Shown here: positions 9,509-18,181 of the stretch, one piece after another
Numbering within the stretch: position 1 is the first letter of the stretch
How the letters are laid out: each line of letters begins with the position of its first letter
Assembly: GCA_035499555.1 (NCBI GenBank)
Contig: DATJYO010000025.1
Span: forward strand, 1 to 64,000
Direction: 5' to 3'
Origin: Bog-159 sp035499555
GTDB taxonomy: Bacteria > Acidobacteriota > Terriglobia > Bryobacterales > Bryobacteraceae
DNA length: 64,000 bases
Made by a program: the position numbers and the translations under genes
Notes under the pieces: model-generated
Database searches by the model: none
The model's input: the letters and a program-made list of their open reading frames with translations, nothing else
What the model was told of the DNA's origin: nothing

Positions 9509-10420
9509 ATGATGCGCACCGGCGTTGTAATCGCCGCTTCAATCTTCGCCGTGTCGTTAACGGCGAGCGAATATCCGGATACCGGAGTCGCCGTCAGCGT
9601 GCCGGTTACGGTTCAAACCCAGGCAAGTGGACCGGCCCGCTCGCTCAGCGCGGATAACATTCTGGTGTCGCAGGACAAACAGCACCGCCAGATCGTTTCG
9701 CTGGCTCCTCTCGACCGTTCCGCCGGTGTCCAACTATGGATCCTGTTGGACGACGGGCTGACCAGAAGCTTCGGCACCCAACTGGCCGATATCAGACAAT
9801 TCGTGCTGGCGCAACCAGCCTCCACCCAGATAGGCATTGGATACATCAGCAATGGCCGGGTAATAAAGGTGCAGTCTTTAACCGCGGACCATCAGGCCGC
9901 CGTCAGAGCCTTGCGGCTTCCGGCGGGTCCTGCCGGTATTGCAGCCGACCCGTACACCGCCATGAAGGACTTGATCCGCAAGTGGCCCAGCGCCCCGGCG
10001 CGTGAGATTCTGTTTATCTCCACCGGGTTCGACCCGATCTATGGCCCGGGTCCGGAAGATCCCTACCTGGATAACGCCATCCAAACCGCGCAGCGCGCGA
10101 ACGTCGTGGTGTACGCCATGTTTTATCCCGGTATGGGGCCCTGGGGTCACTCCGGCAGGCAGGCATTTTGGGGACAGTACGATCTCGCCAAGATCACTGA
10201 AGCGACCGGCGGCGAGTTATATTGGATCGGCAACCAGGCGCCTGTCTCGCTGACTCCTTACTTCAACGATTTGGCGCGCAACCTCAATGGCCAGTACTTA
10301 CTGACCTTTCTGGCCACGCCGAAGGACAAGGCCGGACTGCAGCGCGTCAACATCAAAAGCGAATTGCCGCACGTCAAGCTGTCGGCGCCTTCGCAGGTAT
10401 ACGTACCGGCGGTTCAGTAA
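9509..10420 (+). CDS. VWFA-related acidobacterial domain protein, secreted
   Basis: Protein of about 303 aa with an N-terminal signal-like segment (MMRTGVVIAASIFAVS) and a von Willebrand A-like fold of the acidobacteria-specific family (TIGR03436-like). Recognisable segments are LWILLDDG near the start of the fold and EILFISTGFDP. The usual DxSxS metal site is not intact, since the first strand reads LDDGLT. I chose ATG 9509 because GGAAGG lies 8 bases upstream; the open frame reaches back to 9431. Function unknown. Confidence 0.75.
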   Translation: MMRTGVVIAASIFAVSLTASEYPDTGVAVSVPVTVQTQASGPARSLSADNILVSQDKQHRQIVSLAPLDRSAGVQLWILLDDGLTRSFGTQLADIRQFVLAQPASTQIGIGYISNGRVIKVQSLTADHQAAVRALRLPAGPAGIAADPYTAMKDLIRKWPSAPAREILFISTGFDPIYGPGPEDPYLDNAIQTAQRANVVVYAMFYPGMGPWGHSGRQAFWGQYDLAKITEATGGELYWIGNQAPVSLTPYFNDLARNLNGQYLLTFLATPKDKAGLQRVNIKSELPHVKLSAPSQVYVPAVQ

Positions 10421-10425
10421 GACCA

Positions 10426-10448
10426 GGAGCGGCCTTTAAGGCCGCTCC
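10426..10448. terminator. Perfect 9-bp hairpin between convergent genes
   Basis: GGAGCGGCC, loop TTTAA, GGCCGCTCC. It lies between the + strand VWFA gene and the - strand dehydrogenase gene and overlaps the last codons of the latter. No long T-run follows on either side, so it may be a weak bidirectional terminator or an mRNA 3'-end stabiliser. Confidence 0.5.
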
Positions 10449-11653
10449 GTATCCAGGCGGATCAGGCTCAACTCCAACACGTTCGGGTTGGAGGATTGGA
10501 TCTGATCCAGCAGCTCCGCGCCGGGCGCCGTCTCCAGGTTGATGCGCGCCACGGCCGCCTGCGCGCCATCGAAGACTACATTCTCCATCTCCTGAACGTT
10601 GATGCGCGCGGCGCTGATCAGATCCAGCACGCTGGCCAGCACGCCGGGCCGGTCCAGATGGCGCACCACCAGGACACACGTCGCCGGCGTCGCCTTGGCG
10701 ATGTTCACCACGTTCGGCACCTGTCCGGTTTCCTGAAACGTCCGCACGATGCGGACGGTCTCGGCGGCGATGGCCTCCTGTGCCTGGGTGGTCGAGGCGC
10801 CGATGTGATGCGTCCCGTAGACTCCGTCGATCTTCACGATGTCGTCGGCAAACTCTCCGCTGCCGGCCGCCGGCTCGTTGGCGAATACGTCCAGGCCGGC
10901 GCGCACGCCATTGCTGCGGACCGCCCATCCCAGCGCCACCTGGTCCACCACCTCGGCGCGGGACGTGTTGATGAAGTAAGCGCCGGGCCGCATGGCTTCA
11001 AAAAATGACGCATCGATCAGGCCGCGGGTCTGCGGCGTGGCGGCCACGTGCACGCTCACGATGTCCGCCGAGCGGGCCACTTCGATGGGGGTCGCCTTGT
11101 ACTCAATGCCTGATTCCCTGGCTATTTCAGGCGTCAGGCTGCGGCTCCAGGCTACTACCGGCATGCCGAATCCCTTGGCCCGGGGGATCATCTCGCGCCC
11201 GATCTTGCCTACGCCAATCAGGCCCAACGTGCGTCCCAGCAGTCCGCGGGCCTTGGAGAATTCTGCCTTGTTCCACGCGCCCTGCCGCAGCGCGGTCACA
11301 TTGTCGGCGATGCGCCGGTCAAGCGCCAGAATCAGGCCGAAGGCCAACTCCGCCACAGCCACGGAATTCTTTCCCGGACAGTTCGAGACGTAAATGCCGC
11401 GGTGCGAGGCCGCCGCTACGTCGATGGTGTTGTAGCCGGCGCCGGCGCGTACGATCAGCTTCAAGGCGCCGGCGCTCAGAATCGCTTCGGTCACCTTGGT
11501 CGACCGCACCACCAGCACATCGGGCCGCAACCGTGCGATTTCTTTCGCTAAGGCGTCGTCTTTCAGGCCGGGCAGGTAAGATACCTCGCAACCGGCGGCT
11601 TTCAGTCCGTCCTGGCCGGACTGTTCGAATTTGTCAGCAATCAAAACGTGCAT
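10436..11653 (-). CDS. D-3-phosphoglycerate dehydrogenase-like D-2-hydroxyacid dehydrogenase with ACT domain
   Basis: Protein of 405 aa. The D-isomer dehydrogenase fold carries the NAD motif GLIGVGKIGREM and the catalytic triad positions: Arg in NTSRAEVVD, Glu in DVFANEP, His in THHIGAST. An ACT domain follows at about residues 330-400 (RHLDRPGVLASVLDLISAA). This is the architecture of SerA-type enzymes, the first step of serine synthesis, although related 2-hydroxyacid dehydrogenases are not excluded. I start at ATG 11653; a GTG three codons upstream is also open. It is the only gene of such a pathway here and is divergent from the cas10 operon. Confidence 0.8.
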   Translation of the reverse strand: MHVLIADKFEQSGQDGLKAAGCEVSYLPGLKDDALAKEIARLRPDVLVVRSTKVTEAILSAGALKLIVRAGAGYNTIDVAAASHRGIYVSNCPGKNSVAVAELAFGLILALDRRIADNVTALRQGAWNKAEFSKARGLLGRTLGLIGVGKIGREMIPRAKGFGMPVVAWSRSLTPEIARESGIEYKATPIEVARSADIVSVHVAATPQTRGLIDASFFEAMRPGAYFINTSRAEVVDQVALGWAVRSNGVRAGLDVFANEPAAGSGEFADDIVKIDGVYGTHHIGASTTQAQEAIAAETVRIVRTFQETGQVPNVVNIAKATPATCVLVVRHLDRPGVLASVLDLISAARINVQEMENVVFDGAQAAVARINLETAPGAELLDQIQSSNPNVLELSLIRLDTERP

Positions 11654-11748
11654 ACGGGGCACCTGGGACGATCATATCAGGAGGTGAGATCAAAACTGAC
11701 TGTCACCGCACTGTGCTACATTGAGAAATCTCAAGGCCTGTCTTCTAG

Positions 11749-13212
11749 ATGTCCGAACAGATCCTGTTGCAAGGGAAAATCCTGGGTATAGAAGAGTTTC
11801 TTCTGTCCCGCCCGGCCGGGCCGGCGCCCGCGCGGTCTAACGGGGAAGAGCTTCTGGCCGGACGTTCCCAGTGGATTACCCTGCTCTGCGAAGTTCTCCC
11901 CAGGGCCTTGCTGGCGGAACTCGGGCTGGCCCGCGTCCTGTTAGGTTCGAGCGGCGGCGGCCAGTTCCTGCTGGTGCTGCCCGGTGAAGCGCGCGACGCG
12001 GCGGACGAGCTGTTGACCCGCGCCGCGCAGCAGGCGTCCGCGCTGAGCGGCGGGACGATCCAGCTGCTCTGGAGTTTCACCGAGAACCTGGGTGACTGGA
12101 GCGTGGTGCGCAAGCGCCTCAACGACGACCTGCAACTGAAGCGGGCTACGCCGCTGTCGGCCGTCGGCCGGGAGGCTTTCGCGCCGCGTAACGCGGCTGT
12201 TCCCGCCGATTCCGATGCGTATTTCTCGAAGGAACTGGGACTGAGTGTGCGGGAGGCGAAAACCATCGGCTGGTCGCCGGAGACTCCCGCGCAAGTGCAG
12301 CCCGGCGCCGGCAAACACACCTGGAGCGTGACCACCAACCTGTCGCTCGAAGGCATCACCCTGGCGCGGCATGCGGCGCCCAGCGAAGACGGCCGCTCGG
12401 TAGCCACCGTAGCCACCCTCGCCAGGCGCGCGCAGGGGCGTTCTCTGTGGGGCGTCCTGCGCGGCGACGTGGACAGCTTCGGCGTCCGGCTGCGCCGCCT
12501 GACCAGCATCGAAGAACACGTGCAGCTTTCGGTGTTGTACAAACAGTTCTTCGCCGGTGAGTTGGAAGTGCTATGTTCCATGCCGGAGTTCTGGCGCAAG
12601 ATCACCATTCTCTATTCGGGCGGCGACGATTTCGCGGTCTTCGGAAGCTGGGACGCGCTGCTGATGCTGGCGCGGGAGATCCAGCGCCTGTTCCACCGCT
12701 TCACCGAAGAGAATCTGAAAGACTTTCCCGGACCGGAAGGCAAGACGATCTCCATGGCCGTCGCTTTGGCGCCGGAGATGCACTATCCCCTCAACACGGT
12801 CTACGAGGACGCCGGACGCAACCTGGAACTCGCCAAGGCGGCCGACAAGGACTGCATCTACGCCCTGGGCCGGGTGCTCGAATGGAAACAACTGGCCGAC
12901 GCGACGGATCTGAAAGATATCGTGGTCAAGCTGGCGGGCGATTACCGCCTGTCGCGGCAGTTTCTGATGGAACTCCGCGGATTCTATCAGAAGCAAGCTT
13001 ATGGAAATGGGGCCGAGGCCGACAGCCCGGCCCGGGCGTGGCGCTTCCAGCGGCGCCTGACTAGAATCTTAAGCGGCACGCGCGACCGCGAATTTCAGAA
13101 GTTGCGGACGCATCTGGTCAACGAGATCGTGGGACGGAAATCCGCCGAAGTACGATTGCGGCCGGCGGGACTGGTGGCCCTGGAGTGGGCCCGATTGACA
13201 ACCGAGGTTTAG
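11749..13212 (+). CDS. csm1: Type III-A Cas10/Csm1, lacking HD domain, GGDD cyclase motif intact
   Basis: Protein of 487 aa, short for Cas10 (often 700-900 aa). Residues 9-17 (GKILGIEEF) match the GDISGIQ-F motif that opens the first Palm domain, so the N-terminal HD nuclease domain is absent. Further Cas10 landmarks are SSGGGQFLLVLP (Palm 1), LRGDVDSFG, and SGGDD in Palm 2 with GGDD at residues 291-294, followed by YPLNTVYEDAGRNLELAKA. The usual Cys-pair zinc finger between the Palms is not visible. The intact GGDD predicts cyclic oligoadenylate synthesis; loss of HD predicts no single-stranded DNA cleavage by this subunit. It is the first gene of a five-gene operon. Confidence 0.88.
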   Translation: MSEQILLQGKILGIEEFLLSRPAGPAPARSNGEELLAGRSQWITLLCEVLPRALLAELGLARVLLGSSGGGQFLLVLPGEARDAADELLTRAAQQASALSGGTIQLLWSFTENLGDWSVVRKRLNDDLQLKRATPLSAVGREAFAPRNAAVPADSDAYFSKELGLSVREAKTIGWSPETPAQVQPGAGKHTWSVTTNLSLEGITLARHAAPSEDGRSVATVATLARRAQGRSLWGVLRGDVDSFGVRLRRLTSIEEHVQLSVLYKQFFAGELEVLCSMPEFWRKITILYSGGDDFAVFGSWDALLMLAREIQRLFHRFTEENLKDFPGPEGKTISMAVALAPEMHYPLNTVYEDAGRNLELAKAADKDCIYALGRVLEWKQLADATDLKDIVVKLAGDYRLSRQFLMELRGFYQKQAYGNGAEADSPARAWRFQRRLTRILSGTRDREFQKLRTHLVNEIVGRKSAEVRLRPAGLVALEWARLTTEV

Positions 13213-13216
13213 CGAC

Positions 13217-13687
13217 ATGCCACAGGAACAGGAACAACGCAGGGAAGGCCGCCCGCCGCGGGAGGGCGGGCGCGGCGAAGGCGGGCGCGGCGATCGGGGC
13301 GACCGGCGTGACGACCGCCGCGGCGACCGCGGCCGTCCCGAGGGTCCGCCGGAGATTGAGCTCGAAAAGCTGATGGCGGACAGCCTCTATCTGGACAACC
13401 AGGCGCACGGCATCGTCAGCCGCATGCGCGATATGGACTCCGGCACCAAGAGCCAGTTGCGGCGCCTGTATAGCGCCGTGCGGCGCGCCGTGCGCGCGCC
13501 CGACAGCGAACGCCAGCACGAATTTGTGATGCTGCGCGCGCACCTGGCGTATACCATCGCCCGCCACGGCCTGCGCAGCCTCGACCAGTTGGAGAAGCTG
13601 CTGCTGCAGGTCACGCGCAAGAACGACGCGCGCGGCTACGAACGTTTTCGGGACCTTTTCGAGGCCATCGTGGCCTACAACGAGTAA
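13217..13687 (+). CDS. csm2: Type III-A small subunit Csm2 with Arg/Gly-rich N-terminal tail
   Basis: Protein of 156 aa. The helical Csm2 core occupies about residues 47-156 and ends with the family-typical FRDLFEAIVAYNE. The first about 45 residues are almost only Arg, Gly, Glu, Asp and Pro, with RGD/RGG-like repeats, which is not part of typical Csm2 and looks disordered. The ATG at 13217 follows the cas10 stop by 4 bases; the next in-frame Met (residue 53) would remove the tail and cut into the core, so I keep the long form. Csm2 lines the crRNA-target filament in known complexes. Confidence 0.82.
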   Translation: MPQEQEQRREGRPPREGGRGEGGRGDRGDRRDDRRGDRGRPEGPPEIELEKLMADSLYLDNQAHGIVSRMRDMDSGTKSQLRRLYSAVRRAVRAPDSERQHEFVMLRAHLAYTIARHGLRSLDQLEKLLLQVTRKNDARGYERFRDLFEAIVAYNE

Positions 13688-13693
13688 ATCCAC

Positions 13694-14530
13694 ATGAGCG
13701 CCCATACGACGCAAACCGAGTTGAAGTTCTTAGGCAAGTTGATTCTGGAAGGCGAGCTGCACTGCGAGACCGGACTGCATGTCGGCGCCGGCAAAGGTTC
13801 GCTCGAAATCGGCGGATCGGACAATCCGGTGGTGAAAGACGCCTTCGGCCGGCCCTATGTGCCGGGTAGTTCCCTGCGCGGCAAACTGCGCTCGCTGTTG
13901 GAGCAGACTTCGGGCCTGGCCGTGCCCGCCGAGCTGGTGTACCTGTCCAAGCGCAAGGGACAGGAGGTCCGCATCCACCAAAGTGACCGCCCCGACGACG
14001 AGATCTGCCTGTTGTTCGGGCGCAATCCGGGCCGCATGGAACGCGTTACCGGCGAATCGCTCGAAAGCTCGCAAGCCACGCCGGCGCGCCTGGCGGTATA
14101 CGATGCGCCGCTCGAGCCCGAGAGCATCACGGCGCAGATGCGTGAAAACCTGGACGATGAATTGACTGAGGTCAAAAGCGAGAACGCCATCGACCGCATC
14201 ACTTCGCAGGCCAATCCGCGCACGCTCGAACGAGTGCCGGCCGGCGCGCGCTTCCGCATTCGCCTGGTGATGGATGTGCTTTGCGAGGAGGATGCGCCGC
14301 TGTTTTCGCGCGTGCTGGAAGCGCTACGCATGCTGGAAGATGATACGCTCGGCGGCGGCGGATCGCGCGGCAGCGGCCGCGTACGCCTGGCAAACCTGAA
14401 GCTCACCTGGCGCGGCAAGAACTACTACGCGTCCGGCGCGGCGCAGAAGGAATTGGGCGCCGCCATGGACGCCGCGGCGCTGCAGAACGCTTTCCAAGAA
14501 GCTGCCTTTTCCTTCCTGCAAGAGGCGTAA
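13694..14530 (+). CDS. csm3: Type III-A backbone RAMP protein Csm3
   Basis: Protein of 278 aa with RAMP features: GLHVGAGKG at residues 27-35, IGGSDNPVVKD with D43 corresponding to the catalytic Asp that cuts target RNA in Csm3, PYVPGSSLRGKLRS, and the Gly-rich loop GGGGSRGSGRVRL. The ATG is 6 bases after csm2, and the stop overlaps the csm4 start as TAATG. Because D43 is present, target-RNA cleavage at 6-nt intervals is expected from family knowledge. Confidence 0.92.
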   Translation: MSAHTTQTELKFLGKLILEGELHCETGLHVGAGKGSLEIGGSDNPVVKDAFGRPYVPGSSLRGKLRSLLEQTSGLAVPAELVYLSKRKGQEVRIHQSDRPDDEICLLFGRNPGRMERVTGESLESSQATPARLAVYDAPLEPESITAQMRENLDDELTEVKSENAIDRITSQANPRTLERVPAGARFRIRLVMDVLCEEDAPLFSRVLEALRMLEDDTLGGGGSRGSGRVRLANLKLTWRGKNYYASGAAQKELGAAMDAAALQNAFQEAAFSFLQEA

Positions 14531-15603
14531 TGCCGGCCGGACTCATCGTCAAACTCCGGCCCACGGGTCCTTGGCGCTCAGGGCCGGATTCGGGCGCGCG
14601 CCATCGCGTCGATCCGGTCTACCATAGCGATTCGCTGTACGCCGCGGTGACCGCCGCGCTGGCGACCCTCGGCATGCGCGAGGCATGGCTGGATGCCACG
14701 GCGCGCAACCCGGGGGGACCCGCCGTCCGCTTCAGTTCCTGTTTTCCCTTTCAAGGCGAGGTCCTGTTTGTGGCGCCGCCGCGTACCATCTGGCCTCCGG
14801 CGACGGCTGCCGTGACGGCGGGCAAGGTGCGCTGGAAGGGCGCGCGATTCGTGCCTCTGACCCTGGTATCCGCGCTGGTCGCCGGTCTGCCGCCGCAGGA
14901 AGACCAATGGACCGTGGATGGCATCAGCGAATGCCTGGTGCCGACGGGCCATCCCGGACCGTTCCGTACCAGCGTGCGCTGGAACGCGGCCATCGACCGG
15001 CTGAGCGGCAACACGGAAAGGCATTCGACCGCCTGCCTCGAATTCCGGCAGCATGCCGGGTTGTGGGCCGCCGTCTCGTTCGCAGATGAGGCGGCGCAGG
15101 CGCAGTGGTCCGGCCCGGTGCGCGGCGCGTTGCGCCTGTTGGCCGATAGCGGATTCGGCGGTGAGCGTTCGCGCGGCTGGGGCCGATGCGGCGAGCCGGA
15201 GTTCGTCGAAGGTACCCTGCCGGAGATGATCCTGCCGGAGACGGCCACGCCACGGCCGGCCGACGCCGACCTGCCTCCCGCGGAGACGCCCCCGGTGGAG
15301 CCGCCCGCGGATAAGGCCACCGCCCATTGGTTATTGTCGCTGTTCGCGCCTGGCCCGGAGGACGCGGTCGACTGGAAACGCGGCGACTACAGCGTGCTGG
15401 CGCGCGGCGGACGCGTGGAGAGCCCCGCTGGATGGGGCGAGCGCAAGAAACAGTTGCAGATGGTGGCGGAAGGCTCCGTCCTGGTGGCCGGCGACACCAT
15501 CACCGGAACGGCTGCCGACGTGGCGCCCGACGGCTTCGCCCATCCCGTTTTCCGCGCCGGCTTTGCGCTGTCGATCCCTCTGCCCAAGCAGGTGATCGCA
15601 TGA
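14530..15603 (+). CDS. csm4: Type III-A RAMP protein Csm4 (5' crRNA handle cap)
   Basis: Protein of 357 aa. Csm4 hallmarks are an N-terminal YHSDSLYAAV segment and LADSGFGGERSRGWGR in the Gly-rich loop. A Pro/Ala/Glu-rich linker of about 35 residues (about 235-265) separates the two RAMP-like halves. In known complexes Csm4 binds the crRNA 5' tag and contacts Cas10. Start and stop overlap csm3 and csm5 respectively. Confidence 0.88.
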   Translation: MPAGLIVKLRPTGPWRSGPDSGARHRVDPVYHSDSLYAAVTAALATLGMREAWLDATARNPGGPAVRFSSCFPFQGEVLFVAPPRTIWPPATAAVTAGKVRWKGARFVPLTLVSALVAGLPPQEDQWTVDGISECLVPTGHPGPFRTSVRWNAAIDRLSGNTERHSTACLEFRQHAGLWAAVSFADEAAQAQWSGPVRGALRLLADSGFGGERSRGWGRCGEPEFVEGTLPEMILPETATPRPADADLPPAETPPVEPPADKATAHWLLSLFAPGPEDAVDWKRGDYSVLARGGRVESPAGWGERKKQLQMVAEGSVLVAGDTITGTAADVAPDGFAHPVFRAGFALSIPLPKQVIA

Positions 15604-16745
15604 GATATCGCCTCACGGCCCTGACTCCGCTTCTGGTCGGCGACGGCCGCAAGCTCTCGCCCATCGACTACATGGTCTGGAAGGACCAGGTGAATGTGCT
15701 CGATCAGTGGCGCATCTTCCGTCTGCTCGCCAAAGGACCGCGTCTGGACGGCTACTTGTCCCAGTTGAAGCGTGCCGAGAAACTGGACTTTGCTTCCTGG
15801 GGCGGTTTCGCGCAGAACTTCGCCGGACGGCGGATACCGTTCGAATCGCCGGCCTATTCGGCCTTCTGGAATCGCGCCAGCGGCGAGAGTCTGCACATCC
15901 CGACGTTCGCTACCGGTGCGTCCGGAGCCTATCTCCCCGGGACCGCGATCAAGGGCGCGCTGCGCACCGGAATGGTCTTCGCCAACTGGAAGAGCGGGAT
16001 GTTGAACGACATCGCCAACCGCATGCAAGGCGAGCGTGTGCCGCGGCGGCTGGCGGACGGTCCCGAGGAACAAGCCTTGGGTAATGCGGGCATAAGCCGC
16101 ATGCGGCTGGTGAGCGTGGGGGACTCCGCGGTGGTGAGCAATGCCGGGTTCAAAGTCTATCTGCTGCGCGTCTCCACCTTGCAGCCGCGCGGCGGTTCGT
16201 ATGCGCTGGGCTGGAAACAGAGCCCGCGCGGCGCCGTGGACGGCAACCGCCCCGACGACAGCACGCCCGTCTTCGCCGAGATGGCGCCGCCCGGATCCAG
16301 CTTCGAAGGTGACTGGCAGGAGCGGGCGTTTTACTCTCAGCCGGAGATCCGGCGGGCCGTGCGCTGGCAGGAATCGTTCGATCGCGGCCGTATCTTCGAC
16401 GCGGCTAATGACTACGCCGCGCGGCTGCTGGCGGTGCACAAACAGTACGCCGTGTGGACCGGTCTGAGCCTGCTCAACCAGCAGATCGAGGAGTTGGAAA
16501 AGCGGCTGGCCGAGGCGCGCCAGGCGGGTCAATGTATGGTATCGGTCGGTTGGGGCGGCGGCCTGCTCAGCAAAAGCGCCTGGCTCGACACCAACGACGC
16601 CGCTTACCGCCAGGTGATGCAGCAGATCTCACTCTACAGCAAAGCCCTCAGCTCGAATCTGCCTTTTCCCAAAACGCGCCGCATCGTGTTCTTGAATAAC
16701 AAGCCGGCATCGCTGCCGGGTTGGGCGCTGCTGCAGGTTCTGTAA
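15600..16745 (+). CDS. csm5: Type III-A RAMP protein Csm5
   Basis: Protein of 381 aa. It begins with the RAMP strand MRYRLTALTPLLVGDGRKL and contains YLPGTAIKGALRTG, the typical Csm5/RAMP Gly-containing motif, and AGISRMRLVSVGDS. In known systems Csm5 caps the crRNA 3' end and helps crRNA maturation. The ATG overlaps the csm4 stop (ATGA), and the longer open frame from 15327 is overlap with csm4. It is the last gene of the operon: a hairpin and the opposing acyl-CoA dehydrogenase follow immediately, so no csm6 or cas6 is present. Confidence 0.88.
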   Translation: MRYRLTALTPLLVGDGRKLSPIDYMVWKDQVNVLDQWRIFRLLAKGPRLDGYLSQLKRAEKLDFASWGGFAQNFAGRRIPFESPAYSAFWNRASGESLHIPTFATGASGAYLPGTAIKGALRTGMVFANWKSGMLNDIANRMQGERVPRRLADGPEEQALGNAGISRMRLVSVGDSAVVSNAGFKVYLLRVSTLQPRGGSYALGWKQSPRGAVDGNRPDDSTPVFAEMAPPGSSFEGDWQERAFYSQPEIRRAVRWQESFDRGRIFDAANDYAARLLAVHKQYAVWTGLSLLNQQIEELEKRLAEARQAGQCMVSVGWGGGLLSKSAWLDTNDAAYRQVMQQISLYSKALSSNLPFPKTRRIVFLNNKPASLPGWALLQVL

Positions 16746-16750
16746 CTCGC

Positions 16751-16776
16751 AAGAAGCGGCTAAAATCCGCCTTCTT
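16751..16776. terminator. Bidirectional terminator between csm5 and acyl-CoA dehydrogenase
   Basis: AAGAAGCGG, loop CTAAAAT, CCGCCTTCTT: a near-perfect inverted repeat with one bulged base, between two convergent genes. An A-rich left arm and T-rich right arm fit a Rho-independent terminator working in both directions. Confidence 0.65.
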
Positions 16777-17941
16777 TGGCGACGATCTCCTTCATGATCT
16801 CCGAAGTGCCGGCGCCGATGGTGTATAGCCGGAGGTCGCGCCAGTAGCGGCTGATGGGGTATTCGGTGGTATAGCCGAAGCCGCCGAAAATCTGCATGCA
16901 ATCGTAGCTCAGGCGTTGGGCCAGTTCCGAGGCATACAGTTTGGCCATGGTGATCTCGCGTACGGCCTTTTGGCCGCGATTCGTCAGGTCCAGGGCGCGA
17001 TAAACCAGCCAGCGGGCCGCCTCCACGTTGGTGCGATGTTCGGCGAACTTATGCCGCCATACCTGGTAACTACCCACCGGACTGCCAAACGCACTCCGGT
17101 CTCTGCCGTATTGAATGGCCAGATCGAGGCAACGGTCCATGCACGAGACCATCATGATGGAGCTGGCCAGGCGCTCTCCCTGGAAGTTGTGCATGATGTA
17201 GTAAAAGCCACGGTTCTTTTCGCCGAGAATATAACGGGCAGGAATGCGGCAGTCATCGAAGAATAGCTCGGCCGTATCCGAACACAGGTTGCCGACTTTC
17301 TTCAGCTTCTTGCCGACGGAGAAGCCGGGCGTGGCAGTAGGAAACAGCACCAGTGACACACCGCGATGTCCCGCGTCTCCCGTACGCACCGCCAGCACGA
17401 TGAAGTCGGCGCGCGAGCCGTTCGTTATCCAAAGCTTCTGGCCGGAGATCACCAGCTCGTCGCCTGCGGGGCGCGCCGTGGTGCGCAGGGCCGCGACGTC
17501 GGAGCCGCCGCCTGGCTCGCTGATTCCCAAGGCGCCGATCCATTCGCCGGTCATAGCGGGCCGCAGGAAGACGTGTTTCTGCTCCGGCGTGCCCAGTTCA
17601 TGAATGATCGGGACGGTGAGCTCGGCCTGCACCATGAGTCCCATGCCGACGCCGGGGCTATCCGCCCAGGCGAACGACTCGAGCGCCGCGGCGCTGGCCC
17701 ACCAGTCCAGCCCGCTGCCGCCGAGTTCGGCCGGAATGCGAATGCCGAACAGACCCAGGTCGGCGGCCTTGCGGAAGATCTCCCGCGGGAAAATACCCGC
17801 CTCGTCCCACTCCTGTGCAAACGGTGCGATCTCTTCCCGGCAGAAACGCTTGACTGTCTGCCGGATCAGATCGTGTTCCGCAGTGAATGGCGGATAAGCC
17901 GCGGGAGCCGCTTCGACGAGTGGAGGTGTCATCCGAGTCAT
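16760..17941 (-). CDS. Acyl-CoA dehydrogenase
   Basis: FAD enzyme of 393 aa that introduces a 2,3-double bond into acyl-CoA. Visible family motifs are ALGISEPGGGSDVAALRT and WITNGSRAD (FAD/substrate binding), GERLASS, and IFGGFGYTTEYPISRYWRD. The C-terminal loop reads IGAGTSEIM where short/medium-chain enzymes have YEGT, so the catalytic Glu is more likely in QGERL, as in long-chain or isovaleryl types. Substrate length cannot be fixed from sequence. Single gene, convergent with the csm operon. Confidence 0.88.
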   Translation of the reverse strand: MTRMTPPLVEAAPAAYPPFTAEHDLIRQTVKRFCREEIAPFAQEWDEAGIFPREIFRKAADLGLFGIRIPAELGGSGLDWWASAAALESFAWADSPGVGMGLMVQAELTVPIIHELGTPEQKHVFLRPAMTGEWIGALGISEPGGGSDVAALRTTARPAGDELVISGQKLWITNGSRADFIVLAVRTGDAGHRGVSLVLFPTATPGFSVGKKLKKVGNLCSDTAELFFDDCRIPARYILGEKNRGFYYIMHNFQGERLASSIMMVSCMDRCLDLAIQYGRDRSAFGSPVGSYQVWRHKFAEHRTNVEAARWLVYRALDLTNRGQKAVREITMAKLYASELAQRLSYDCMQIFGGFGYTTEYPISRYWRDLRLYTIGAGTSEIMKEIVAKEGGF

Positions 17942-17985
17942 TCTACATCACTCTGGCTAACTGAAGGAACACAGTGTAGTTATAG

Positions 17986-18012
17986 TGATGAGCCGGCGGA
18001 ACTCGAACGCGT
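17986..18012 (-). other. Degraded tRNA 3'-end-like sequence (possible att relic) in a 240-bp gene-free gap
   Basis: Read on the - strand, this stretch ends TTCGAGTTCCGCCGGCTCATCA, very similar to the T-loop and acceptor end of the tRNA-Lys at 40915-40990. About 23 of 27 aligned positions agree, with one gap. No complete cloverleaf can be drawn and the T stem does not pair, so it is not a functional tRNA. It is in the same orientation as the tRNA-Lys end, which is where a second attachment copy would lie after integration. The rest of 17942-18181 shows no gene. Confidence 0.35.
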
Positions 18013-18181
18013 TGCGCTTTTTTCTTGAAGTTGTAACTTGTCTTGTTCGCCGCCGCCGTCGGATCGGTGTTCGCGTGGTGGTCCGCGCCCTGCCGGCCAT
18101 AATTCGAGCCGCGTGCATCGATCCCGTAGTCATGCTCCGCGCCGGGCGGGATTGGACTTGCCGGAAATTGAACTGGGAGCA

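Noticed and set aside
17986..18060. A functional tRNA gene on the - strand
   Set aside because: The 3' end resembles a tRNA, but the T stem does not pair and no 5' acceptor, D arm or anticodon arm can be formed.
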